Positions 18,311 through 27,360 of a stretch of 64,000 nucleotides of DNA are shown one piece after another. Every line of letters begins with the position of its first letter. The first letter of the stretch is position 1. Location of the stretch: the NCBI GenBank assembly GCA_944382715.1, contig CALWNC010000005.1, positions 37,592-101,591 of the forward strand. The letters run 5' to 3'. Made by a program: the position numbers and the translations under genes. Source of the DNA: an uncultured Clostridia bacterium (GTDB taxonomy: Bacteria; Bacillota; Clostridia; Christensenellales; UBA1242). The notes under the pieces are model-generated. The model was not told the origin of the DNA, made no database searches, and saw only the letters and a list, made by a program, of their open reading frames with translations.

Positions 18311-18969
18311 AGCTTGTTCATTCAGATTTCTTATTTCAAATAGATTTTGAAGAAAATGATTGCTACTCATTAATAATTGAAAATTCAAAAGAATTTTATA
18401 ATAAAACTAATGAGTTATACTGTCAATCCAATGGAGGTGACGGAAATTTTGTATTGTCAGATAATTCTGAAATAAGCATATCAAAAAATTGTCTTTATAT
18501 TTATGACTATTATGGGGATTTTTTAAATAGTAAAAAGACTATTTCATCAATAAATAAAAAAGTAGTAGAGATTTTAAAAAACAATGATTTTCTTCAAGAG
18601 TTTAATGAAATTAATAAATTGATTTTTAATATTAATGATAGGGTAATTGAAGAACTGGATTATAATGTTGAATATATTGATAATTTTGATTTTGAAACAT
18701 TTGTAAAGTTGTCTAATTATACGATAAAAACAGATGTGTCATTGCTTGAAAATTTAATTGCATATATCCAAATTTATGCACAAAATGAAAATAAAAAATT
18801 GTTAGTGTTTATTAACTTGTTTTCAGTTTTAGAAAAAGAAGAGATAAAATTACTAATAAAACAAATTAGATATATGCAATTAAATATTTTATTTATTGAT
18901 TCAAACCAAAAATACAAATTTGAGGATATAAAAACAATTATAATTGATGAAGACCTTTGTATAATTTGA
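18307..18969 (+). CDS. csn2: Csn2 spacer-acquisition protein
   Basis: 220 residues. Csn2 forms a DNA-end-binding ring needed for spacer capture in II-A systems. It opens with MKLVHSDFLFQIDFEEN, contains the NNDFLQEFNEINKLIF helix, and ends in a degenerate P-loop-like fold (KKLLVFINLFSVL, NILFIDS) as short Csn2 forms do. ATGA overlap with cas2. Its TGA stop lies inside the -35 box of the CRISPR leader promoter. Confidence 0.88.
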   Translation: MKLVHSDFLFQIDFEENDCYSLIIENSKEFYNKTNELYCQSNGGDGNFVLSDNSEISISKNCLYIYDYYGDFLNSKKTISSINKKVVEILKNNDFLQEFNEINKLIFNINDRVIEELDYNVEYIDNFDFETFVKLSNYTIKTDVSLLENLIAYIQIYAQNENKKLLVFINLFSVLEKEEIKLLIKQIRYMQLNILFIDSNQKYKFEDIKTIIIDEDLCII

Positions 18970-18994
18970 CAAAAGAGAGTAAAAGTACTAGAAT
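18966..18994 (+). promoter_or_regulatory. CRISPR leader promoter
   Basis: TTGACA (18966-18971), 17-base spacer, TAGAAT (18989-18994). Start near 19001, giving a 44-base leader transcript before the first repeat. The leader ends in CTTTGAG at 19038-19044, close to the ATTTGAG leader-anchoring sequence known from II-A systems. Confidence 0.75.
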
Positions 18995-19044
18995 AAAAAT
19001 ATATAGAATAAATGCCGTAAGCATAAATAATTCCGATCTTTGAG

Positions 19045-19542
19045 GTTTGAGAGTTATGTTATTCTATATACTACTAAAACTAAAAAGTTTTATTGATGGT
19101 TATTTGAGTGGTTTGAGAGTTATGTTATTCTATATACTACTAAAACTTCTTCGGCATCGTAATCCAAATTGCCAGTGTTTGAGAGTTATGTTATTCTATA
19201 TACTACTAAAACAATGTATAATGCTATCATAATTCATCCTTCGTTTGAGAGTTATGTTATTCTATATACTACTAAAACAAAAGCAAATCACGAGTAATAG
19301 GAACATAAGTTTGAGAGTTATGTTATTCTATATACTACTAAAACGATTGTTTAAACGAAAAAATTAAATAAGGTGTTTGAGAGTTATGTTATTCTATATA
19401 CTACTAAAACGTTTTAGAAATAGTAAAACATATGAAACAAGTTTGAGAGTTATGTTATTCTATATACTACTAAAACGTTTTGCCTAATGGAACTAGTCCA
19501 GATGCAGTTTGAGAGTTATGTTATTCTATATACAACTATAAT
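19045..19542 (+). CRISPR. CRISPR array: 8 repeats of 36 bp, 7 spacers of 30 bp
   Basis: Repeats begin GTTTGAGAGTTATG and end CTACTAAAAC, starting at 19045, 19111, 19177, 19243, 19309, 19375, 19441 and 19507. The first seven are identical. The last is changed in its final third (CAACTATAAT), so it is the old, leader-distal end. All spacers are exactly 30 bp. I saw no match to any spacer inside the window, but that was reading and not a search. Confidence 0.98.
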
Positions 19543-19796
19543 TATAAATGCAAAATAATTTAATTTGTAGCTATATTTGTTTTGCGATGGCTGATAAATG
19601 GGAATAAAAAACTACAATAGATAATATTATTAAAAAGTAAAATATAAAAAAAGATAACCTACTTTATTATTTTGTAATAAATGTATTAAATGGAATATAA
19701 TGATATGTTTAATATATAAGAATATGAAAAACACGAAAATTTAAAATATTATATATATTGATTTGATTATATTTAAAATTATAGTGGGGTGTTTAG
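19543..19796. other. AT-rich region after the array
   Basis: 254 bases with no frame longer than a few codons behind a ribosome site, no further repeat copies and no clear hairpin. Nothing else seen. Confidence 0.4.
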
Positions 19797-20744
19797 ATGT
19801 CAGATATTGATTTGTATGATAGTAGTGGAAATTATTATGGCACTTTGAGAAATGACGATTCTGGTGGAGGAGGGCCACAGCCTAATGAAGCATACTTTAA
19901 AAATAGTTTTTTCAAAATAATATTATTATTTTTTGGGTGGATTTTATTTGGAGTACTCACATACAACATGATAATTCACTTGATATTGCCATCAAGTAAT
20001 ATTTTGTTTGGTTTAATTAATTCATTTCCATTAATCATTACATTGCTAATAATTTTAATATTTAATTGTAGAACATTTGCTAAACTAGTATTTTGGATAA
20101 AAGTAAAAAAAATGATGAATTCTTATGCTACTAATGGTATAGTAAAAGGTAAATTTTTTACAAAAAAACTGAACAACGAAATAAATGGATTTATTATTAA
20201 TAAAATAAAGATAACAAAAGAAAATACAGAGAAAATAATAGATATGGATTTATATCTTGATGAATTAAATGAAATATATAAAAATAATAAAGGTATATCA
20301 GTTAAGACATTAAGGATATTTTCCATTGCTATAACAATACTAATTTATTTTTTATCATTTCTTATTATTATATTAAAAAGTTTTACACTAGTAAATGTAA
20401 ATATACAAGAAGCTTTAATGGCACTTATTGGTATGGTGTTTGGATTTGGAATAATTTATATTATTGCTGAAAATATAATTGAAATTGTAAAAAGAATTAA
20501 GCCTAAAAGTATAATAATTAGTATGATTGTTTCTTTAAGTTTTGGTGCCATAATTGGATATATTTTACAAATATTGATATTTTTAATGCTAGAATTAATT
20601 TTTGTTTCAAGAAATTTTGATAGTATTAACCTTGGATTAGAATGTGTAATTATAGGCATTTTAGGAACATTTGAAATTTGTAATTTAATTATATTAAAAA
20701 CACATAGATATAAGGGAATAGAAGAGCTAAACATAAATAAATAA
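19797..20744 (+). CDS. Multi-pass membrane protein of unknown function
   Basis: 315 residues with a Gly-rich N-terminus (NDDSGGGGPQPNEA). Hydrophobic helices are at about 42-64, 75-95, 185-205, 215-235, 245-270 and 280-300. A charged cytosolic loop lies between helices 2 and 3. GTGGGG lies 8-13 bases before ATG. It follows the CRISPR array but nothing links it to CRISPR function. Family not recognised. Confidence 0.65.
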   Translation: MSDIDLYDSSGNYYGTLRNDDSGGGGPQPNEAYFKNSFFKIILLFFGWILFGVLTYNMIIHLILPSSNILFGLINSFPLIITLLIILIFNCRTFAKLVFWIKVKKMMNSYATNGIVKGKFFTKKLNNEINGFIINKIKITKENTEKIIDMDLYLDELNEIYKNNKGISVKTLRIFSIAITILIYFLSFLIIILKSFTLVNVNIQEALMALIGMVFGFGIIYIIAENIIEIVKRIKPKSIIISMIVSLSFGAIIGYILQILIFLMLELIFVSRNFDSINLGLECVIIGILGTFEICNLIILKTHRYKGIEELNINK

Positions 20745-20769
20745 AATCTAAATTTTCTTAATATTAGAT

Positions 20770-20803
20770 AAAAAGACATCTAATTGAATTTAGGTGTCTT
20801 TTT
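20770..20803. terminator. Bidirectional terminator
   Basis: AAAAAGACATCTAA (20770-20783) pairs with TTAGGTGTCTTTTT (20790-20803), one G-U pair. It serves the membrane protein on the plus strand and, overlapping the last codons, the thioesterase on the minus strand. Confidence 0.8.
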
Positions 20804-21230
20804 GTGTTACATAGTTTTTCATAATTTCATCTATTTTAGGGTATTGCTTTTTAATAATAATTGGTTTTCCACTTTTACTGGTAAAACAGTGACAAGAAGA
20901 GCCGACAAATACAACTTTACTATCTTTTTCATTAATCATTTTATAAGAAAATTCAAATTTTACCCCATTGTAATGAGAAAGTTCTACCTCAATTATAATT
21001 TTGTCACCAAAGGTTGTTGGTAATTTGTAATCACAATTAATTGAAATTACTGGGGAAATGATGCCAAGGTTTTCCATTAAATTATAATTGCAATTAATCG
21101 TTTCTAAATAATATATTCTTGACTCTTCCATAAAACGAATATAATTTGAATGATGAGTGATTCCCATTTTGTCAGTTTCATAATAGTTAATTGACCGTGA
21201 ATATTTTACAATAAAATCTTGATTTTTCAT
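20790..21230 (-). CDS. Acyl-CoA thioesterase, hotdog fold (4HBT/YbgC-like)
   Basis: 146 residues, the usual length for YbgC/FadM-type thioesterases, which hydrolyse acyl-CoA or acyl-ACP. The motif YYETDKMGITHHSNYIRFMEE near 17-37 carries the catalytic Asp and the characteristic HHSNY. The middle has INCDYKLPTTFGDKIIIE. Preceded by a GAGGAAT-like ribosome site. A stand-alone gene. Confidence 0.88.
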   Translation of the reverse strand: MKNQDFIVKYSRSINYYETDKMGITHHSNYIRFMEESRIYYLETINCNYNLMENLGIISPVISINCDYKLPTTFGDKIIIEVELSHYNGVKFEFSYKMINEKDSKVVFVGSSCHCFTSKSGKPIIIKKQYPKIDEIMKNYVTQKDT

Positions 21231-21617
21231 ATTGATTCCTCTAACTATAATTATACAAATTTAAAAAATTAAATCAAATATATTTATTAAATTGTTAAAA
21301 TTTTGTAAATGTATAATTTGTACTTAATTAAGTAAAAATATACATTTTTATTAATTAACAAATTTAAAATTTATCAAAAGTTATTGATAAGCAAATATAA
21401 ATTGAAAACAGAAAATAGATTTAATATAGTAGAGAAATTGAAAAGTGATTTAGTTATCTGTTTTTTATAAAAACATTAATTTGTGGATTTTACAAATTTT
21501 AAATAAAAAATATAAAATTATAAATAAAATTAGTATAACTAATATTATTTTTTTGCATATTAATAAACTATAAGAGTAGGATTAAATGAATATTCAGGAA
21601 AAGCAAAAGGATAAAAT
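21231..21617. other. Intergenic region without a gene
   Basis: 387 very AT-rich bases separating divergent genes. No frame with a ribosome site, no RNA gene and no clear hairpin seen. It presumably holds the promoters of both neighbours, but none stands out. Confidence 0.4.
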
Positions 21618-22388
21618 ATGATAAATGTACTTTTGGGAATTATGATACCATTTATAGGCACTACCCTTGGAAGTGCATTGGTATTTTTTATGAAAAATAC
21701 ACTTAATTATAGGCTAGAAAAATTCTTTTTGGGAATTGCAGGTGGGGTAATGATATCAGCATCAATTTGGTCATTATTACTTCCCGCAATTGATTGGTCA
21801 GAAGGACTCGGCATTCCCGTATGGTTACCATCAACAATAGGACTTGTAGTTGGCTTTTTACTGCTTTTAATAATAAACGCAGTTACGGGGAAACTACAAA
21901 AAAATGGGGAAAATGATCTTTCTAAAACTAAAGACAAATCAATAATGATTTTTGCAGTAACTTTGCACAATATTCCAGAAGGACTTGCTGTGGGAGTTGC
22001 CCTTGCCGTTGCATATTTTAATGCAACCAGTTTCAGTGCAATGTCTGCATTAATGTTATCTATTGGGATTGCAATTCAAAATTTTCCAGAAGGTGCAATA
22101 GTTTCTATGCCATTAAAGAGTTGTGGAATGAGCAAGGGAAAATCATTTATGTATGGAGTTTTATCGGGAGCTGTCGAACCAATTGCTGGAATCATTGCAT
22201 TTTTTATAACTGGCTTTGTGTCTTCAATTTTACCATTTGTGTTGTCTTTTGCTGCCGGGGCTATGATTTTTGTGGTAATTAGCGAGCTTATACCAGAATC
22301 ACAAGAAGGTGGTCAAGGGAACATAGCAAGCATTGGTTTTGCGTTTGGTTTTATATTGATGATGGTTTTAGATATTGCTTTAGGTTAA
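21618..22388 (+). CDS. ZIP-family divalent metal transporter (ZupT-like)
   Basis: 256 residues, about eight membrane helices. The metal-site signatures are HNIPEG (H117) in helix 4 and NFPEGA in helix 5, plus ISELIPES. The family imports zinc or other divalent cations across the inner membrane. An acidic/polar loop (residues 90-115) separates helices 3 and 4. AAAAGG precedes ATG. A terminator follows. Confidence 0.9.
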   Translation: MINVLLGIMIPFIGTTLGSALVFFMKNTLNYRLEKFFLGIAGGVMISASIWSLLLPAIDWSEGLGIPVWLPSTIGLVVGFLLLLIINAVTGKLQKNGENDLSKTKDKSIMIFAVTLHNIPEGLAVGVALAVAYFNATSFSAMSALMLSIGIAIQNFPEGAIVSMPLKSCGMSKGKSFMYGVLSGAVEPIAGIIAFFITGFVSSILPFVLSFAAGAMIFVVISELIPESQEGGQGNIASIGFAFGFILMMVLDIALG

Positions 22389-22452
22389 TTAAATAAAACC
22401 TAAAAATGAAAATTCATATTCATTTTAAAGAAATATTTAAATAAAAAAATTA

Positions 22453-22491
22453 AAGTTTGTCAAGAAAAAATCTTTGTCAAACTTTTTTTTA
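22453..22491 (+). terminator. Terminator after the ZIP transporter
   Basis: AAAGTTTG (from 22453) pairs with CAAACTTT around an inner CAAGA/TCTTTG stem, followed by a run of T. Confidence 0.75.
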
Positions 22492-22532
22492 TTAATATTT
22501 TACAATAAAATCATAGTTATTTGTAAATGGTT

Positions 22533-22543
22533 GGTGATATAAT
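22533..22543 (+). promoter_or_regulatory. Extended -10 promoter for the ABC transporter pair
   Basis: TGATATAAT with TATAAT at 22538-22543. The -35 region is poor (AGTTAT at 17 bases). Start near 22550, 27 bases before ATG. Confidence 0.45.
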
Positions 22544-22576
22544 AAAAAAGATATTTTAGTCTTTCAAGGAGAATTT

Positions 22577-24808
22577 ATGATAAAACTTGTAAATGTTTCA
22601 AAGATTTATAATAATAGTGGAGTGCTTACTACAGGTCTACATAATATTTCACTAGAGCTTTCGAGGGGAGAAATTGTTGCAATTACTGGTGAGTCGGGTT
22701 CTGGCAAGTCAACACTTTTAAATGTGCTTACAAAAATGGATCTTTTTGATGAAGGTGAGTATTACTATAAGGGCAATGAAACTTCATATTTTGATGTAAA
22801 CGATATGGATAATTTTCGTAAAAATAAAGTCGGCTTTATTTTTCAAAATTATAATATTATTGATTCATATTCAGTGCTAGAAAATGTTATGTTGCCTTTT
22901 AAAATTAAAGGTATGGATAAGGCAACTGCAAAGACTAGAGCTATGGAACTTATTGAGAAAGTGGGACTCAAACATAGATGGAAAAATAAGGGTGTGCAGT
23001 TATCGGGTGGTGAAAAGCAAAGATGCGTTATCGCTAGGGCACTGGCGTCTGACTGTGAAATACTAGCTTGCGATGAACCAACAGGAAATCTTGACAGCAA
23101 GACAAGTGAGGAAATAATCTCATTAATTAAAGAGGTTGCAAAGGATAAACTTGTTTTAATTGTTACACATAATTTTGAACAAGTAAAGGACATTGTTACA
23201 AGAAAAATTAAAGTCCACAATGGTGAAATTGTAGAAGATACAATTTATAAATCCATGCCAGCAGATGAGGACATTCCACTAGATCTAGATTATGTTCCTT
23301 TGAAAAAGAAGATAAAAGTAAACATTGCAAAAAATAATCTAGTTAATACTCCTAAAAGAACATTTTTATCTGTGCTGGTATTTTTGTTTGTAGCAATTTT
23401 TGCTCTTAGCCTTTATCAAGCAATTTACTATATGAGAGATAATGAATTTTACTTAAATAATTTTTTATATAAAGGCGATAATAAGTTAATTGTTTATAAT
23501 ATAAATAATGACCGAACGGTTAACTTAGATGATATAAAAAGTGTAACTTCTGAGTATGGTGTAAATAATTTTTATGAGCAGAGCACATATTCTGTATATT
23601 TTAATGATATAGGCTATTCTTTAATGGTTTGTTATGAAAAAAATCCAATGTCACTCAAACTTGATGGTGGTAGACTACCAGAATCAGAAAATGAATGTGT
23701 TTTGATGATTCCTAAAGATTATTACATTGAAGGAGAAGATTATTTAAATCAAAATTTTTCAATAAATATGTATTCTTATAATTATGAGCTTGTAAATGTT
23801 ACTGACTTTACTGTAGTTGGTTACACTTATAGAAGCGACATAACTTGTTGTATGATTACTGGCAATGACAAATTTGAAGAAATAGTTAAAATTTGTAGTA
23901 TCTTTAATGGTAGCGATTCATTATATTTTAACTATGATGAGTCTACGCTTGATTGGGATAAAGAAAACGAAAGCGAAAATATTGATAATAGCGAATTTGT
24001 CACAGATTATTTAGATATTGTGATAGAAACAAATCCAGATGATATTTATCAAACTTACTTGAATGTTATTATTGATCCAACGCTAGAGAAATCTTACTTG
24101 TTACTTGAAAGTTATTACTCTATGTATAATGAAGAAACATTTTTTGTTTCAGATATTGTATATTCAGGTTATACATTTACAGTAAGTGATACGGCATTAG
24201 ATATTCAATATGAAGATAATGTAAGTAATACAATTTATATAGGACGAGATTTTATAAATCAAATAGAAAAAAATCCATACGAAATTTCAATCTATACTGA
24301 AAATAAAAGTTTAACTATTTCTATTTTTGAAAATATGGGCTATGTATGTGCAGATGTAAAAACATTTTCAAACGAATCATCTTTAGTTCACTTTATAACA
24401 AATCTTTGGTCTTATGTAATGATGGTGATTTCAAGTGTTGTAATAGTAATTATATATTTCATTTCATACGTAATCTTGGCAAAAATTTATACGTCAAAAA
24501 AGAAAGATTATACAATACTTAGAACTTTGGGAATAAGTAAGAGGGATATGAAAGATATTGTTTTATATGAAGTTATGGCACAAACAATTTTTGTCAGCGT
24601 TCTTACTTATCTTGTCTTATTTATTACAAGTAGGTTTTATATTGGTGGAGTGTTTGTAATTTTCTCTAAGATATCTATATTCTCAACAATTTTGTACTTT
24701 GTTATTATGCTAATTTTTGGATACTTCATAGCTAGGAGATTTAATTCAAAATTATTTAAATTTAGTGTAAATGCAACTTTGAAGGGAGGAGAAGCAAAAA
24801 ATGATTAA
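22577..24808 (+). CDS. ABC transporter, fused ATPase and FtsX/MacB-like permease (first of pair)
   Basis: 743 residues. The ATPase is at 1-220, with Walker A GESGSGKST (38-46), signature LSGGEKQR near 140 and Walker B ILACDEPTGNLD near 160, in the LolD/MacB/BceA subfamily. A first membrane helix follows at about 258-283, an extracytoplasmic domain of about 330 residues, and three C-terminal helices at about 615-730. This MacB-like layout moves peptides or envelope substrates by mechanotransmission, not by classical transport. It overlaps the second, similar transporter by 8 bases, so they probably form a heterodimer. Substrate unknown. AAGGAG before ATG. Confidence 0.85.
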   Translation: MIKLVNVSKIYNNSGVLTTGLHNISLELSRGEIVAITGESGSGKSTLLNVLTKMDLFDEGEYYYKGNETSYFDVNDMDNFRKNKVGFIFQNYNIIDSYSVLENVMLPFKIKGMDKATAKTRAMELIEKVGLKHRWKNKGVQLSGGEKQRCVIARALASDCEILACDEPTGNLDSKTSEEIISLIKEVAKDKLVLIVTHNFEQVKDIVTRKIKVHNGEIVEDTIYKSMPADEDIPLDLDYVPLKKKIKVNIAKNNLVNTPKRTFLSVLVFLFVAIFALSLYQAIYYMRDNEFYLNNFLYKGDNKLIVYNINNDRTVNLDDIKSVTSEYGVNNFYEQSTYSVYFNDIGYSLMVCYEKNPMSLKLDGGRLPESENECVLMIPKDYYIEGEDYLNQNFSINMYSYNYELVNVTDFTVVGYTYRSDITCCMITGNDKFEEIVKICSIFNGSDSLYFNYDESTLDWDKENESENIDNSEFVTDYLDIVIETNPDDIYQTYLNVIIDPTLEKSYLLLESYYSMYNEETFFVSDIVYSGYTFTVSDTALDIQYEDNVSNTIYIGRDFINQIEKNPYEISIYTENKSLTISIFENMGYVCADVKTFSNESSLVHFITNLWSYVMMVISSVVIVIIYFISYVILAKIYTSKKKDYTILRTLGISKRDMKDIVLYEVMAQTIFVSVLTYLVLFITSRFYIGGVFVIFSKISIFSTILYFVIMLIFGYFIARRFNSKLFKFSVNATLKGGEAKND

Positions 24809-27233
24809 GATAAATGGACTAAATAAATTTTATAATAAAGGTAAAAATAATGAAATTCATGTTATTAATAATGTTTCGCTAAATCTTCCAGATAAAGGTT
24901 TGATTACACTTTTCGGCAAGTCTGGTAGTGGTAAAACCACTCTACTAAATGTTATTGGTGGACTTGATAGAGCAACAGGCACTTTGACTTATGATGACTT
25001 AGAACTTAAAAATTATAATATGGGCAAAATTGATAAGTATAGAAGAGAGCATATTGGATATGTATTTCAAAATTATAATTTGCTTACTGAAAAAACGGTT
25101 TGGGAAAATCTTGAAATAGCTCTTCAAGCTGTTGACATTACGACAAAAGAAGAGGTTGAAAAGCGAATTGAGTATAGTTTAAAAGCTGTTGGCTTGTATA
25201 AATTTCGTAAAAAACCTGCGTTTGCACTTTCTGGTGGACAAATGCAAAGAGTTTCAATTGCAAGAGCACTTGTAAAGAATTCAAAGATAATAATAGCTGA
25301 TGAACCAACGGGAAATCTTGATAGTGAAAATTCTGTTGAAATTATGAACATTTTGAAAAAGATTTCTAAAAATTCACTGGTGCTTTTAGTTACACACGAC
25401 AAAGAACTTGCAGAGTTCTATTCTGATAAAATTATAGAAATTTCGGATGGCAAAGTTGAAAATATTAGAGATACTTCTGACAGTGCATCACTAAGTGATA
25501 GGCTTACAGGTAATAATATATATCTTAAAGATTTACAATCTTATGAAGGGCAAACAGACAATCTAAAATATCACATTTATGTTGATGAAGGAGAACTTGA
25601 AGATTTAGAGTTTACCATTGTTAAAAAGAATAATCAGCTTTATTTAAAGTCAAATCAAAAAATTAAACTTCTTGAAGATACAAATCTTAAACTTATTGAT
25701 GACCATTACAAAGAAATCAAAAAAGATGAAGTTGAAGAAAACTTTAATTATGATACTTCTTGGTATAATGATAAAAAATCGCAAAACTTTTTTAAGCGTA
25801 CCTTCGAAAACTTAAAATTATCATTTAAAGGCTTCTTTAGGGGAAGAAAACGAACAAAATTCTTTCATTTTGCGTTTTTATTAATAGGTGCAGTTTTGGC
25901 TTTCTTAAATATAACTTTTGCAACCTATTCAAAAATAAATATCTCAGACTTTGTTTATGATAAAGATGTCTACAGTATAGAAAATTATTATGAAATGGCT
26001 AGTAGTAATGAGGGATATAACAAATTGAGCGAGGCTATTAATGAAGCCTTTGATGAGAATCTTATTGATGAATTTCTTCAACTTACTTCTGTCTATAACT
26101 ATCGCAATTTTTATCTAAGTAGTTTTGATACAAGGGGACTTGGAGTTTATTATACGGAATTGTCCGATAAACTCATTGAAGATAGCGAGATTTTGTGTGG
26201 AAGAAGGTCTGAAACAAAATCAGAAGTTGTAATTAGTAATGTGCTTGCAGATCAAATGTTAAAAATTCTAAATTACCCATCAGCGACATATACTTCTCTT
26301 ATTGGGCGTGAAATTTCTGGCAGAAGATCATCTTCAACTTGTACAATTGTTGGAATTGTAAATAAGGACTCAAAAGCAGTTTATTATAATGATACTTCAG
26401 AAAGTGCATTTTCAAATAACTATATTTATGATTATACAAATTCCTATTATTTAACTGGTTTTAGCAAAAATTATGCACAATACGAGATTATTGATGGCAA
26501 AGATATTTCTTCTAACTTGGAAGGGCTTGCAAGTGAAAAATCAATTTATAAAGTTGGAGACAAAGTGGGAAATATTACGATCGTTGGAATTTATTCGATA
26601 ACTAATTTAGATATTAATTATGGATATTATTACGATGAATCAAGTCTTATCATAGTAAATGACTCTACAATTTCATATATTGATAATTTTGCAGATTCTT
26701 ATTATTCGAGAGTATATTTTACATCAAGTAACATTACTGCATTAAAAAATTATTTAAGTGAACAAGGTATAGTAGTAAATGATAGTTTTGAAATAGCATA
26801 CTTGGACGCAGTTAATGAAAGCAATCAAATGAAATATATTCTAGTCCCAATAATGGGAGTGCTTCTTGCAGTTACTCTTGTTTATATATACTTTTCGATG
26901 CGAAGTAAAATGATAAGTGACATTTATTCAATAGGTGTTCAAAGAGCTCTTGGGTTTTCAAGAATGAGAATGATTGGCAAATATATTTGTGAGATTTTTG
27001 TAATGACCCTATTTACAACGCTTTTAGGCTACCTAATAATTAGTGTTTTCTATGAATTTATTGCTATAAAACTTTCTGCATTGAGTTTTACTCTTGTAAC
27101 ACTTTTTGATTTTTACTCAACTTATGTTATACTCATAGGTTTGCTGTTTGCGAACATAATAATTGGACTATTGCCAATAATTACTCTTATGAATAAAACA
27201 CCTAGTGAGATTATTGCAAAATATGATATTTAG
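24801..27233 (+). CDS. ABC transporter, fused ATPase and FtsX/MacB-like permease (second of pair)
   Basis: 810 residues in the same layout. Walker A FGKSGSGKTT lies near 38-47, signature LSGGQMQR near 145 and Walker B IIIADEPTGNLDS near 167. An extra linker of about 100 residues follows the ATPase. The first membrane helix is at about 353-375, then a large Tyr/Ser/Asn-rich outer domain and three C-terminal helices at about 680-800. GGAGG lies inside the preceding gene before this ATG. No two-component system accompanies the pair, unlike typical Bce modules. Confidence 0.85.
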   Translation: MIKINGLNKFYNKGKNNEIHVINNVSLNLPDKGLITLFGKSGSGKTTLLNVIGGLDRATGTLTYDDLELKNYNMGKIDKYRREHIGYVFQNYNLLTEKTVWENLEIALQAVDITTKEEVEKRIEYSLKAVGLYKFRKKPAFALSGGQMQRVSIARALVKNSKIIIADEPTGNLDSENSVEIMNILKKISKNSLVLLVTHDKELAEFYSDKIIEISDGKVENIRDTSDSASLSDRLTGNNIYLKDLQSYEGQTDNLKYHIYVDEGELEDLEFTIVKKNNQLYLKSNQKIKLLEDTNLKLIDDHYKEIKKDEVEENFNYDTSWYNDKKSQNFFKRTFENLKLSFKGFFRGRKRTKFFHFAFLLIGAVLAFLNITFATYSKINISDFVYDKDVYSIENYYEMASSNEGYNKLSEAINEAFDENLIDEFLQLTSVYNYRNFYLSSFDTRGLGVYYTELSDKLIEDSEILCGRRSETKSEVVISNVLADQMLKILNYPSATYTSLIGREISGRRSSSTCTIVGIVNKDSKAVYYNDTSESAFSNNYIYDYTNSYYLTGFSKNYAQYEIIDGKDISSNLEGLASEKSIYKVGDKVGNITIVGIYSITNLDINYGYYYDESSLIIVNDSTISYIDNFADSYYSRVYFTSSNITALKNYLSEQGIVVNDSFEIAYLDAVNESNQMKYILVPIMGVLLAVTLVYIYFSMRSKMISDIYSIGVQRALGFSRMRMIGKYICEIFVMTLFTTLLGYLIISVFYEFIAIKLSALSFTLVTLFDFYSTYVILIGLLFANIIIGLLPIITLMNKTPSEIIAKYDI

Positions 27234-27243
27234 TTTAAAAAGG

Positions 27244-27272
27244 TTGAAAAATATACAAAAATTTGATACTAT
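27244..27272 (+). promoter_or_regulatory. Promoter of the aldo-keto reductase operon
   Basis: TTGAAA (27244-27249), 17-base spacer, TACTAT (27267-27272) with TGA just upstream. Start near 27279. Confidence 0.65.
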
Positions 27273-27360
27273 AAAACTACTAAAATTAATTAAATTGTAA
27301 TTTTTGATAAAAAGATAGAATAAAATTTCAATTAAAGAATTTAACCAAGGAGGAACTGAT

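Noticed and set aside
19047..19232. 61-aa frame with repeated LRVMLFYILLK units
   Set aside because: It is the translation of the CRISPR repeats themselves, not a gene.
19045..19542. Self-targeting of element 1 or 2 by a spacer
   Set aside because: I saw no match when reading, but I could not run a search, so I make no claim either way.
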